Shown: positions 33,671 to 44,096 of the stretch, piece by piece
Layout of the letters: each line of letters starts with the position of its first letter
Position numbering within the stretch: the stretch's first letter is position 1
From: Streptomyces iconiensis
GTDB lineage: Bacteria > Actinomycetota > Actinomycetes > Streptomycetales > Streptomycetaceae
Direction of reading: 5' to 3'
Assembly: GCF_028657195.3 (NCBI RefSeq)
Contig: NZ_JANCPR020000009.1
Location: 1-64,000, forward strand
DNA length: 64,000 nt
Translations under genes and position numbers: made by a program
Notes under the pieces: generated by a model
Told to the model about the DNA's origin: nothing
The model's input: the letters and a program-made list of their open reading frames with translations, nothing else
Database searches by the model: none

Positions 33671-34648
33671 ATGGCTCCCGCGACAGAGATCTGGCTCTCG
33701 CTTCCACCCCACTCCGTCGAGGGTCTCCCGGACTCTCTGACGTACCACTATTGGAACGGTGCGGAGGAGTTTCCGGCGGACCCTGCCGACTGTGCCTTCT
33801 ACGTCGTTCCCTATTACCAGGGTCCGACGGTCGCCGTACGGCCGCTCCCCCTGATGACGGGCTTGAGAGTGGTGCAGACCCTGACGGCAGGAGTCGACCA
33901 TCTCATGTCCGCCATCCCGCGCCTCCCCACCGGGACCCGGGTGTGCAACGCCCGTGGTGTGCACGACGCGAGCACCGCCGAACTCGCCCTCGCGCTCACC
34001 CTCGCCTCCCTGCGTCACCTCCCGGAATCCGTCCGTGCGCAGGATCGCGGAGCGTGGCTGCCCGAGCTGTGTCCCGCGCTCGCGGACAAGACGGTGCTGA
34101 TCGTCGGCTACGGGGCGATAGGCGCCGCGATCGAGGAGCGGCTGCTGCCCTTCGAAGTCGCCGCCGTGCACCGCGTGGCCCGTACCGCGAGAACCGCTCC
34201 GAGGGGCCCTGTACACGCGCTGGACGATCTCGGTCAACTCCTCGGGCCCGCCGATGTGGTGATCCTCGCGACGCCCCTCAACGAGCGCACCAGAGGGCTG
34301 GCCGGACCTGACTTCCTCTCCCGTATGAAGGACGGAGCGCTGCTGGTCAACGTCGCGCGAGGGGGAGTGGTCGACACCAAGGCGCTGCTCGCCGAAGTCG
34401 GCACACCCGCCTCGGAGCCCGGTGCGGAGGACGGCGCTCCGGGGCGGCTGCGTGCGGCGCTCGATGTCACGGATCCCGAGCCCCTGCCGGAAGATCATCC
34501 GCTGTGGAGAGTGCCCGGCGTGCTGATCACCCCGCACGTGGGAGGCGTCACCTCCGCGTTCTACCCCCGTGCCGGAAGACTGCTCAGCGAGCAGTTGAGG
34601 CGCTGGGCGGCCGGTGAGGAGCTGGAGAACACGGTGGCCGTGGCGTAG
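33671..34648 (+). CDS. D-isomer-specific 2-hydroxyacid dehydrogenase
   Basis: 325 aa, ATG 33671. The NAD-binding domain has VLIVGYGAIGAAIEERL (about 139-155), the conserved VILATPLNERTRGLAG, LLVNVARGGVVDTKAL and ALDVTDPEPLPEDHPLWRVPGVLITPHVGG with the expected catalytic Arg (in NVARGG), Glu (in DPEP) and His (in ITPHVGG). It oxidises a 2-hydroxy acid or reduces a 2-keto acid with NAD(P); the substrate is not evident. It is clearly shorter than and distinct from SerA at 42354. Confidence 0.91.
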   Translation: MAPATEIWLSLPPHSVEGLPDSLTYHYWNGAEEFPADPADCAFYVVPYYQGPTVAVRPLPLMTGLRVVQTLTAGVDHLMSAIPRLPTGTRVCNARGVHDASTAELALALTLASLRHLPESVRAQDRGAWLPELCPALADKTVLIVGYGAIGAAIEERLLPFEVAAVHRVARTARTAPRGPVHALDDLGQLLGPADVVILATPLNERTRGLAGPDFLSRMKDGALLVNVARGGVVDTKALLAEVGTPASEPGAEDGAPGRLRAALDVTDPEPLPEDHPLWRVPGVLITPHVGGVTSAFYPRAGRLLSEQLRRWAAGEELENTVAVA

Positions 34649-34724
34649 CCGCCGTAAACCCTCGGAGGCCGTCAGAAGCCACTCTACGGAGGCGTACGAC
34701 TGCACCCTGTACTGAAGGGCCCTC

Positions 34725-34752
34725 TTGTCGTTACCGTCTGTATTGGGACTAT
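34725..34752 (+). promoter_or_regulatory. Candidate promoter of the GGDEF-EAL gene
   Basis: TTGTCG (34725-34730) and GACTAT (34747-34752) with a 16-bp spacer lie 225 bp before the chosen start. The remaining spacer 34753-34977 has no recognised feature. Confidence 0.25.
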
Positions 34753-34977
34753 GTCCCTGAGTGACGAACCTGGTGTATCGTCCCGACGGGGGGCGAAACC
34801 CGGACACGAGGGGGGCGACGGGCGAATGCGCGATCAACGGACGAACTGTCGGGCGCGGCATACGGATTGGCCGCTACCACACCCCACCGGCCGTGCGCGG
34901 CCCCCGCGTTCAGCGGTGGAGCACTGCGGAAAGCAGCACAAGTACGCGAAGAAGCCCCCGGCCGTACGGGTGGCGCG

Positions 34978-37900
34978 ATGAGTACTCACGAAGCGGCCCC
35001 CCGGCGGGGCCGGTACTGGCCCACCGCAACCGCCTCGCGCGCCAGGCGCACCGTCCCGCACGGGAAGCCGGAGCCGCACGGGAAGCCGGAGCCGCACGGA
35101 AGGGGTTCCGACAGCGGCGCACGGAGCGGCGTGCTGCCACAGCTCGTACTCGCGGCCGTCTGCGCGGCCTACGCCGTGGGCGCGCTCGTCGGCTGGGGCT
35201 CGGAGACCGTGGCCCTGCTGATGGGGGACTTCGGACTGAGCGCTGCCGCGCTCCTCGCCGCCGTCTCCTGCCTGTGGTACGCGCGCACGCTCCCCACCCA
35301 CAGGCCACACGGCGGCTCGCCCTGCGACGCCAGCCGCCCCGCGTGGGTGCTCTTCGGGATCTCCTCGCTGATGGCGGCGGTCGGCAACGGCGTATGGGGC
35401 TGGTACGAGCTGGTGCTGGGGCAGTTCGTGCCGCAGCCCTCGCTCGCCGACTTCTGTTTCCTGCTCTTCGCGCCTCCGGCCATCGTCGGCCTGCTGGTGC
35501 TCGCCAAACGTCCGGTCACCCGCGCCGGCTGGGTCTGCCTCAGCCTCGACGCCTGGCTGATCGGCGGCTCGCTGCTCACCCTCTCCTGGTCCCTCGCGCT
35601 GGCCCACACGGCTTACTGGCAGGGCGACTCCGTGGCCAGGGCCGCGCTCAACCTCGCCTATCCGCTGCTGGACATCGTGCTCGTCAGCATGGTGCTGGCA
35701 CTCCACTTCCGGCGCACCTCCGTGCACCGCAGCGCCATCAACACCGCCATCGGCGCCCTCGCGCTGACGGTGCTGTGCGACGCGCTGTTCACCTCGCCGA
35801 TGCTGCGCGAGCGGTACACCTCGGGGCAGTTGCTGGACGCGGGCTGGTTCGCCGCTTCCCTGCTGCTCGCGTACGCGCCATGGGTGGGCAGGCGCGGCCC
35901 CGCGCCCGCGCCGCCTGCCCCCGGGCCGCGGCTCAACCTGGCGAAGGTCAGGGAGGCCGAGGCGCGTGCCACCCCTCCCAGCCGCCCCATCACCGGTTCG
36001 CTGGCCGCGCTCACGCCGTATCTCGCGGCTGCCGTGTGCACGCTGGGCATCCTCTACAACTCCCTGGACGGCCGTGAGCTGGACCGCGTCGTGCTCTTCA
36101 CGGGCTGCACGGTCGTGCTGGCGCTCGTCGTCCGGCAGGGCATCATGCTGCTGGACAACATCACGCTCACCCAGGAACTGGCCCAGAAGGAGAACCACTT
36201 CCGCTCCCTCGTCCAGGGATCCAGCGACGTCATCATGATCGCCGCCTCCACCGGGGTGCTGCGCTACGTCTCCCCGGCGGCAGCGGGGGTCTACGGCAGG
36301 GAGGCCGACAAGCTCGTCGGCTCCGAACTCGCCTCCCTCGTGCACCCCGAGGACCTCGGCCAGGTGCTGCACGAACTGCGCCGCTTCCTGGCCACCTCCT
36401 CCGAGCAGGAGTCCTGTACGAGGATCGAGTGCCGCTTCCGGCACGGCGACGGGCACTGGCTGAACGTCGAATCGACGGTGAACCGCTACCAGGGCGGCCT
36501 CATCTTCAACAGCCGGGATGTCACCGAACGGGTCAGGCTCCAGGCGCAGTTGCAGCACAACGCCTCGCACGACGCGCTCACCGACCTGCCCAACAGGGCC
36601 CTGTTCACCGAGCGCGTCCGTCAGGCCATCGGCGGGCGGCGCGGCGGCGACGGCGGCACCGCTGTGCTCTTCATCGACCTGGACGGCTTCAAGGCCGTCA
36701 ACGACACCGTCGGACACCAGGCGGGCGACGAACTGCTCGTGCACGCGGCCCGCAGGCTGCGCGAGTCCGTACGGGCGGGCGACACGGCTGCCCGGCTCGG
36801 CGGTGACGAGTTCGCCGTGCTCATCCGCGGCGACGGCGAGCCGGGAGCAGCCCCCGACGCCGAACGCGAGCTGCGTATACACGACATCGCCGACCGGCTC
36901 AGGCTCACACTCTCCGACCCGTACCGCGTCGAGAGCACCGAGGTCAGGGTCGCGGCCTCCATCGGGATCGCGTTCGCCGAGCCCGGGATCACGCCGAGCG
37001 CGCTGATGCGCAACGCCGACCTGGCGATGTACCGCGCCAAGCAGGCGGGCAAGGCACGCGTCGAGCTGTACGCGCCCCAGATGCAGGCCGAGGTCGTCAA
37101 GCGCGCCGAACTGGCCGCCCGCCTGCGCAGCGCCCTGCACGACGGCGAGTTCGCGCTGCTGCACCAGCCGATCGTCGAGCTGGCCAGCGGCAAGGTGACG
37201 GCCGTCGCCGCCGAGGCGCGCTGGCGCTCGGCACAGGGCATCCTCTTCACCCCCGCCGAGTTCCTGCGCACCGAGGGCGCCTCGGCCCGCGAGGCGCGGG
37301 GTGCCAGCGGTGAGCGCGCGGCCGAGGTGAGCCGCTGGCTCCTGGAGGAGGCCGTACAGCAGGCCGCCACCCGCCAGCGCGCCGGATACGGGGCTCCGGT
37401 GACCGTCCGCATCCCCGCACGCCGGCTCACCGAGCCCGGGATGGAGCCACGCAACGTCGGCGCCCTCCTGGCCCGGCACGGTCTGGCGGCTGCACCCGGG
37501 CCGACGGGCGCGGCGGCGCTGGGCGCACCGGCGGGTTCGGCGGGGCTGCCCGGCGCCCCGGGCGCGCTGATCCTGGAGCTGTCCGACAGCGACCCGCGTA
37601 TCCCGCTGGACGAACTGGAGCGGAGGCTGACCGCGCTGCGCCGCCTGGGCGTGCTCATCTCGCTGGACGGCTTCGGCAGCGGAGCGGCTGGGGGAGCGTC
37701 GATCTCCGCGCTGCGCAGGCTGCCCGTGGACATACTGCGTCTCGACCGAGGGCTGACCGACGGCATCGTGGAGTCCTCGCGGCAGCGGAAGATCACCGCC
37801 GGTCTGCTGCGGATCGCGGGCGACCTGGGCCTCACCACCGTCGCCGAGGGCGTGGATCTGCCCGAACAGGCCACGCTGCTGCGCGAGATGGGCTGTACGC

Positions 37901-38178
37901 ACGGGCAGGGCGCCGTCTTCTCAGGACCGCTGGACGAGCACAGGCTGCGCCGGGCGCTGGCACGCGGGGTCTACGCCGTACCTGAGACGGCGCCCCGTAC
38001 CGGCGGCCGGGCCGCCGGGCACGGCGAGGAGCACCCGGGCAGCCGCGCCGTCGCGGTCGCGGGCGCGCTGCCCGTACGTCAGGGGGGAGTGGCGGGACCT
38101 GATCCCGTGGCCACGCACTCTCCTGTGACGCACTCGGCCCTGCGCTCAAATGCTGAGACGCCCGTCCCACCCACTTGA
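34978..38178 (+). CDS. cdgC: Membrane PAS-GGDEF-EAL protein with degenerate EAL (CdgC-like)
   Basis: 1066 aa from ATG 34978 (MSTHEAAPRRG). The N-terminus has an 18-bp tandem repeat (HGKPEPHGKPEPHG) and then eight or more hydrophobic helices up to about residue 400. A PAS domain (about 405-520: NHFRSLVQGSSDVIMIAASTGVLRYVSPAAAGVYG) precedes a GGDEF domain with intact RLGGDEFAVL (608-612) and an inhibitory RxxD site (RAGD) five residues before it. The EAL part is degenerate: VAAEARW stands where VEALVRW is expected, and DGFGSG replaces DDFGTG. This predicts diguanylate cyclase activity without phosphodiesterase activity. It lies immediately upstream of ilvB, as remembered for S. coelicolor cdgC (SCO5511). 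Confidence 0.85.
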   Translation: MSTHEAAPRRGRYWPTATASRARRTVPHGKPEPHGKPEPHGRGSDSGARSGVLPQLVLAAVCAAYAVGALVGWGSETVALLMGDFGLSAAALLAAVSCLWYARTLPTHRPHGGSPCDASRPAWVLFGISSLMAAVGNGVWGWYELVLGQFVPQPSLADFCFLLFAPPAIVGLLVLAKRPVTRAGWVCLSLDAWLIGGSLLTLSWSLALAHTAYWQGDSVARAALNLAYPLLDIVLVSMVLALHFRRTSVHRSAINTAIGALALTVLCDALFTSPMLRERYTSGQLLDAGWFAASLLLAYAPWVGRRGPAPAPPAPGPRLNLAKVREAEARATPPSRPITGSLAALTPYLAAAVCTLGILYNSLDGRELDRVVLFTGCTVVLALVVRQGIMLLDNITLTQELAQKENHFRSLVQGSSDVIMIAASTGVLRYVSPAAAGVYGREADKLVGSELASLVHPEDLGQVLHELRRFLATSSEQESCTRIECRFRHGDGHWLNVESTVNRYQGGLIFNSRDVTERVRLQAQLQHNASHDALTDLPNRALFTERVRQAIGGRRGGDGGTAVLFIDLDGFKAVNDTVGHQAGDELLVHAARRLRESVRAGDTAARLGGDEFAVLIRGDGEPGAAPDAERELRIHDIADRLRLTLSDPYRVESTEVRVAASIGIAFAEPGITPSALMRNADLAMYRAKQAGKARVELYAPQMQAEVVKRAELAARLRSALHDGEFALLHQPIVELASGKVTAVAAEARWRSAQGILFTPAEFLRTEGASAREARGASGERAAEVSRWLLEEAVQQAATRQRAGYGAPVTVRIPARRLTEPGMEPRNVGALLARHGLAAAPGPTGAAALGAPAGSAGLPGAPGALILELSDSDPRIPLDELERRLTALRRLGVLISLDGFGSGAAGGASISALRRLPVDILRLDRGLTDGIVESSRQRKITAGLLRIAGDLGLTTVAEGVDLPEQATLLREMGCTHGQGAVFSGPLDEHRLRRALARGVYAVPETAPRTGGRAAGHGEEHPGSRAVAVAGALPVRQGGVAGPDPVATHSPVTHSALRSNAETPVPPT

Positions 38179-38211
38179 CACCCGGGGCTTGACGGGGAGA
38201 GGGTCAAGACC

Positions 38212-38253
38212 ATGCGCACCCGAATTCTCGTACTTGGAAAGCGCGTCGGCTGA
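38212..38253 (+). CDS. ilvB leader peptide
   Basis: Encodes [13 protein letters not shown] (13 aa), with Ile-Leu-Val-Leu in a row and a second Val. GGGAGAGGG upstream can serve as ribosome binding site. It precedes a terminator-like hairpin at 38295-38330, the arrangement of a translation-coupled attenuator sensing branched-chain aminoacyl-tRNA. Leaders of this kind upstream of actinobacterial ilvB are known. Confidence 0.88.
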   Translation: MRTRILVLGKRVG

Positions 38254-38294
38254 CCGGGGTTCCCACACGAATCCCGCGACCAATCAGCGGCGCG

Positions 38295-38330
38295 CTCCCC
38301 TCGCTTGCCTCACGGCACGGGGGGTTTTTT
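38295..38330 (+). terminator. ilvBNC attenuator terminator
   Basis: A G/C stem (CTCCCC pairing with GGGGGG, inner TGCC-tcac-GGCA) is followed by six T at 38325-38330, 94 bp before ilvB. Together with the leader peptide it forms an attenuator. Confidence 0.8.
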
Positions 38331-38423
38331 GTTGCATCAGCACCTGAGCACGTACCGGAAATTTCGGTACGAACCCGCACAGAACGAGCGTCAACCCTCA
38401 CTCTTCGAGAAGAGATAAAGCCG

Positions 38424-40292
38424 ATGACCGAGCAGGCCACCGGGGCCCCCAAGCCGCAGCCGCGGGCCCGAAACGGCGGACAGCAGCAGACCTCCGTTCC
38501 GGCGCAAGCTGCCGCCCGCATCACGGGCGCCCAGTCCCTCATCCGTGCTCTTGAGGAAGTCGGCGCCGACACCGTATTCGGCCTTCCCGGCGGGGCGATC
38601 CTGCCCGCCTACGACCCGATGATGGACTCCTCACGCGTCCGTCACGTCCTGGTCCGCCACGAGCAGGGCGCGGGTCACGCGGCCACCGGTTACGCGCAGG
38701 CCACCGGCAAGGTCGGGGTCTGCATGGCCACTTCGGGCCCCGGCGCCACCAACCTGGTCACACCCCTCGCCGACGCGCACATGGACTCCGTTCCGCTGGT
38801 CGCGATCACCGGACAGGTCGCGAGCGCGCTCATCGGCACGGACGGGTTCCAGGAAGCCGACATCTGCGGCATCTCGATGCCCGTCACCAAGCACAACTTC
38901 CTCGTCAGAAGAGCCGACGACATCCCCAGGACGATCGCCGAGGCGTTCCACATCGCCTCCACGGGACGCCCGGGACCCGTCGTCGTCGACATCGCCAAGG
39001 ACGCGCTCCAGGGCCAGACCACCTTCCAGTGGCCGCCCGCCACCGACCTGCCCGGGTACCGCCCGGTCACCAAGCCGCACGGCAAGCAGATCCGCGAGGC
39101 GGCCAAGCTGCTCGCAGAGGCAAGCCGTCCGGTCCTCTATGTCGGGGGCGGTGTCCTCAAGGCCGGCGCCACCGCAGAGCTGAAGGTGCTCGCCGAGCTG
39201 ACCGGCGCACCCGTCACCACCACGCTGATGGGCATCGGCGCCTTCCCCGACAGCCACCCGCAGCACCTGGGCATGCCCGGTATGCACGGCACCGTCGCCG
39301 CCGTCACCGCGCTCCAGAAGGCGGACCTGATCATCGCCCTCGGCGCCCGCTTCGACGACCGCGTCACGGGCAAGCTCGACTCCTTCGCGCCGTACGCCAA
39401 GATCGTGCATGCCGACATCGACCCCGCCGAGATCGGCAAGAACCGCGTGGCCGACGTCCCGATCGTCGGGGACGCGCGCGAGGTCCTCGCCGACCTGGTG
39501 GTCGCACTCCAGGGGGAGACGCCCGAGGCGCGCATGACGACGGGCACCGACAGGTACGCGGACTGGTGGGCGCTGCTCAACCGCTGGCGCGAGGCGTATC
39601 CGCTGGGCTACGACATCCCGGAGGACGGCTCGCTCGCGCCCCAGCAGGTGATCCAGCGGATCGGCCAGCTGGCGCCCGAGGGCACGATCTTCGCGGCAGG
39701 CGTCGGCCAGCACCAGATGTGGGCCGCGCACTTCATCGACTACGAGAAGCCCGCGACCTGGCTCAACTCCGGCGGCCTCGGCACCATGGGCTACGCGGTG
39801 CCCGCCGCGCTCGGCGCCCAGATCGGCGAGCCCGACCGTACGGTGTGGGCCATCGACGGTGACGGCTGCTTCCAGATGACCAACCAGGAACTGGTCACAG
39901 CGGCGCTCAACGGCGCCCCGATCAAGGTCGGCATCATCAACAACGGCGCCCTCGGCATGGTCCGCCAGTGGCAGACGCTGTTCTACAACCAGCGCTACTC
40001 GAACACCGTGCTGCACAACGCCGAGGAGGGCGAGCCCAACAAGGGCACCCGCGTCCCCGACTTCGTCAAGCTCGCCGAGGCGATGGGCTGCGTCGGCATC
40101 CGCTGCGAGGACCCCGCCCAGCTCGACGCGGTGATCGAGAAGGCCAACTCCATCAACGACCGGCCGGTCGTCGTGGACTTCATCGTCCACGAGGACGCCA
40201 TGGTCTGGCCCATGGTCGCGGCAGGAACCTCCAACGACGAGGTCATGGCGGCGCGCGGCGTCCGCCCCGACTTCGGCGACAGCGACGACTGA
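38424..40292 (+). CDS. ilvB: Acetolactate synthase, large catalytic subunit
   Basis: 622 aa, ATG 38424 after GAGAAGAGAT. ThDP-dependent enzyme that condenses two pyruvates to acetolactate, or pyruvate with 2-ketobutyrate. N-terminal [16 protein letters not shown] and [26 protein letters not shown] include the ThDP-activating Glu ([10 protein letters not shown]). The ThDP/Mg motif is [33 protein letters not shown]. The first 40 residues (Pro/Gln-rich) are an extension before the conserved start. First gene of ilvB-ilvN-ilvC, and preceded by the attenuator. Confidence 0.97.
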   Translation: MTEQATGAPKPQPRARNGGQQQTSVPAQAAARITGAQSLIRALEEVGADTVFGLPGGAILPAYDPMMDSSRVRHVLVRHEQGAGHAATGYAQATGKVGVCMATSGPGATNLVTPLADAHMDSVPLVAITGQVASALIGTDGFQEADICGISMPVTKHNFLVRRADDIPRTIAEAFHIASTGRPGPVVVDIAKDALQGQTTFQWPPATDLPGYRPVTKPHGKQIREAAKLLAEASRPVLYVGGGVLKAGATAELKVLAELTGAPVTTTLMGIGAFPDSHPQHLGMPGMHGTVAAVTALQKADLIIALGARFDDRVTGKLDSFAPYAKIVHADIDPAEIGKNRVADVPIVGDAREVLADLVVALQGETPEARMTTGTDRYADWWALLNRWREAYPLGYDIPEDGSLAPQQVIQRIGQLAPEGTIFAAGVGQHQMWAAHFIDYEKPATWLNSGGLGTMGYAVPAALGAQIGEPDRTVWAIDGDGCFQMTNQELVTAALNGAPIKVGIINNGALGMVRQWQTLFYNQRYSNTVLHNAEEGEPNKGTRVPDFVKLAEAMGCVGIRCEDPAQLDAVIEKANSINDRPVVVDFIVHEDAMVWPMVAAGTSNDEVMAARGVRPDFGDSDD

Positions 40293-40322
40293 CGGCCACG
40301 GAACGGAACGGAAGACAGACAC

Positions 40323-41931
<1,609 letters not shown>

Positions 41932-41959
41932 CCCCCACGGACCGCGGGGTCACCGGCCC

Positions 41960-42019
41960 GCACCCCGGCAGCGGCGGGAACAGGCACCTCCAGGGTGCCG
42001 CCCGTCGCTGCCGGGGTGC
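41960..42019 (+). terminator. Terminator hairpin after ilvC
   Basis: Outer arms GCACCCCGGCAGCG (41960-41973) and its exact complement (42006-42019) enclose a second stem, GGCACC/GGTGCC. No T-run. It lies 29 bp after the ilvC stop. Confidence 0.75.
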
Positions 42020-42185
42020 GGTGGTGCGGTGGCGCGGCATCCGCCGGACTCCGGCGTGCCCCGTCCCGCCCTCAAGCCGGGAGGCGCTCCCTGTCCGGTG
42101 AGTGACCGCGCTGTCCGGTGGAGTGACCATGCCCGCGGGACGGGACGATCCCCGAGATCGCCCCGTGCCCTCTTCCCCCCGCGGC

Positions 42186-42353
42186 TAGACTGCGTAGCAA
42201 TCAGGCTCACAGCGTCGTGTGTCTGCCCTGCGCCCTGCGGGGATGACCCTCCGCGCCCTTCACGGTGGCAGGCCGACGGGCCGCCACCTGCCCCGTCGCC
42301 GCCACCTGCCCCGCCGCCGTGGCGCGGGGACGATCGTCAGGACTGGAGCCCAC
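42186..42353 (+). promoter_or_regulatory. serA promoter and long leader with a Cys-containing mini-ORF
   Basis: TAGACT at 42186-42191 is a good -10 box; no clear -35 is seen. The leader of about 155 nt contains a 9-aa frame at 42217-42246 (MCLPCALRG, GTG start, two Cys codons) and a 15-bp direct repeat CCGCCACCTGCCCCG near 42284-42313. Whether the mini-ORF is translated or regulates serA is unknown; it has no clear ribosome binding site. Confidence 0.35.
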
Positions 42354-43943
42354 GTGAGCAAGCCCGTAGTTCTCATCGCCGAAGAGCTGTCGCCCGCCAC
42401 TGTCGACGCACTCGGTCCGGATTTCGAGATCCGGCAGTGCAACGGCGCTGACAGGGCTGAACTGCTCCCCGCGCTCGCCGACGTGGACGCCGTACTCGTC
42501 CGGTCAGCGACCAAGATCGACGCCGAGGCCATCGCTGCGGCGAAGAAGCTCAAGGTGGTCGCGCGCGCCGGTGTCGGGCTCGACAACGTCGACGTTCCCG
42601 CCGCCACCAAGGCGGGCGTCATGGTCGTCAACGCGCCCACCTCGAACATCGTGACCGCCGCCGAGCTGGCCTGCGGCCTCCTCATCGCCTCGGCCCGCAA
42701 CATCCCGCAGGCCAACGCCGCGCTGAAGAACGGCGAGTGGAAGCGCAGCAAGTACACCGGTGTCGAGCTGAGCGAGAAGACGCTCGGCGTCGTCGGCCTC
42801 GGCCGCATCGGCGTGCTCGTCGCGCAGCGCATGTCGGCGTTCGGCATGAAGGTCGTCGCCTACGACCCGTTCGTGCAGCCGGCGCGCGCCGCGCAGATGG
42901 GCGTCAAGCTGCTCTCGCTGGACGAGCTGCTGGAGGCTTCGGACTTCATCACCGTCCACCTCCCCAAGACCCCGGAGACGCTGGGCCTCATCGGTGACGA
43001 GGCGCTGCGCAAGGTCAAGCCGGAGGTGCGGATCGTGAACGCCGCACGCGGCGGGATCGTCGACGAGGAGGCGCTGGCCGCCGCCGTCAAGGAGGGCAGG
43101 GTCGCGGGCGCGGGGCTGGACGTCTACGCCTCCGAGCCGTGCACCGACTCGCCGCTCTTCGCCTTCGACCAGGTCGTCGCCACCCCGCACCTGGGCGCCT
43201 CGACCGGCGAGGCGCAGGAGAAGGCGGGCATCGCCGTCGCCAAGTCCGTACGGCTCGCGCTCGCGGGCGAGCTGGTTCCCGACGCGGTGAACGTCCAGGG
43301 CGGGGTCATCGCCGAGGATGTACGCCCGGCACTGCCGCTGGCCGAGAAGCTGGGCCGGGTCTTCACCGCGCTCGCGGGCGAGGTCGCGATGCGGCTCGAC
43401 GTCGAGGTGTACGGCGAGATCACGCAGCACGACGTGAAGGTGCTGGAACTCTCCGCGCTCAAGGGCGTGTTCGAGGACGTCGTGGCCGAGACGGTCAGTT
43501 ACGTCAACGCGCCGCTGTTCGCGCAGGAGCGCGGCGTCGAGGTCAGGCTGACCACCTCCAGCGAGTCGGCCGAGCACCGCAACGTCGTCACCGTGCGCGG
43601 CACCCTCGCCAACGGCGAGGAGATCTCGGCCTCCGGCACCCTGGCGGGCCCCAAGCATCTCCAGAAGATCGTCGCCATCAACGGCCACGGCGTCGACCTC
43701 GCGCTCGCCGACCACATGGCCTTCCTGCGCTACAGCGACCGTCCCGGCGTCGTCGGCACCGTGGGCCGGATCCTCGGCGAGGCGGGCATCAACATCGCGG
43801 GCATGCAGGTCTCCCGCGCCGAGGAGGGCGGCGAGGCGCTGGTCGCGCTCACCGTCGACGGCACGATCGGCGCCCCCGTCCTCGCCGAGATCGCCGGTGA
43901 GATCGGCGCGACCCGGGCACAGGGCGTGAACCTCAGCGAGTGA
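42354..43943 (+). CDS. serA: D-3-phosphoglycerate dehydrogenase
   Basis: 529 aa from GTG 42354 (MSKPVVLIAEELSPATVDALG), the usual length of the long actinobacterial SerA. Substrate/NAD domains: VVARAGVGLDNVDVPAATKAGVMVVNAPTSN, the nucleotide motif LGVVGLGRIGVLVAQRM, the catalytic RIVNAARGGIVDEEAL, SEPCTDSP and TPHLGAST. After about residue 315 comes the intervening (ASB) domain, and the C-terminal ACT domain (FLRYSDRPGVVGTVGRILGEAGINIAGMQVSRAEEGGEALVALTVDG) senses serine. It catalyses the first step of serine synthesis. Transcribed separately from ilvC, given the terminator and promoter between them. Confidence 0.97.
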   Translation: MSKPVVLIAEELSPATVDALGPDFEIRQCNGADRAELLPALADVDAVLVRSATKIDAEAIAAAKKLKVVARAGVGLDNVDVPAATKAGVMVVNAPTSNIVTAAELACGLLIASARNIPQANAALKNGEWKRSKYTGVELSEKTLGVVGLGRIGVLVAQRMSAFGMKVVAYDPFVQPARAAQMGVKLLSLDELLEASDFITVHLPKTPETLGLIGDEALRKVKPEVRIVNAARGGIVDEEALAAAVKEGRVAGAGLDVYASEPCTDSPLFAFDQVVATPHLGASTGEAQEKAGIAVAKSVRLALAGELVPDAVNVQGGVIAEDVRPALPLAEKLGRVFTALAGEVAMRLDVEVYGEITQHDVKVLELSALKGVFEDVVAETVSYVNAPLFAQERGVEVRLTTSSESAEHRNVVTVRGTLANGEEISASGTLAGPKHLQKIVAINGHGVDLALADHMAFLRYSDRPGVVGTVGRILGEAGINIAGMQVSRAEEGGEALVALTVDGTIGAPVLAEIAGEIGATRAQGVNLSE

Positions 43944-44011
43944 CAGCGTCCGGTCGCGCGTCACAGTTCGGTCGGTCGCGGGGCACAGCGTCCAGCCGCC
44001 AGTGACGGATA

Positions 44012-44058
44012 CGGCGGGGAGAGGGCCGGAAGGGAGCGTTCCTTCCGGCCCTCCGCCG
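44012..44058 (+). terminator. serA terminator
   Basis: CGGCGG...AGGGCCGGAAGG (44012-44034) pairs with CCTTCCGGCCCT and CCGCCG (44041-44058), a long stem with a short loop, 68 bp after the serA stop. No T-run. Confidence 0.75.
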
Positions 44059-44096
44059 TATGCGTGTTCGGACGTGATCGGTAGGGTCTGCTCCCC

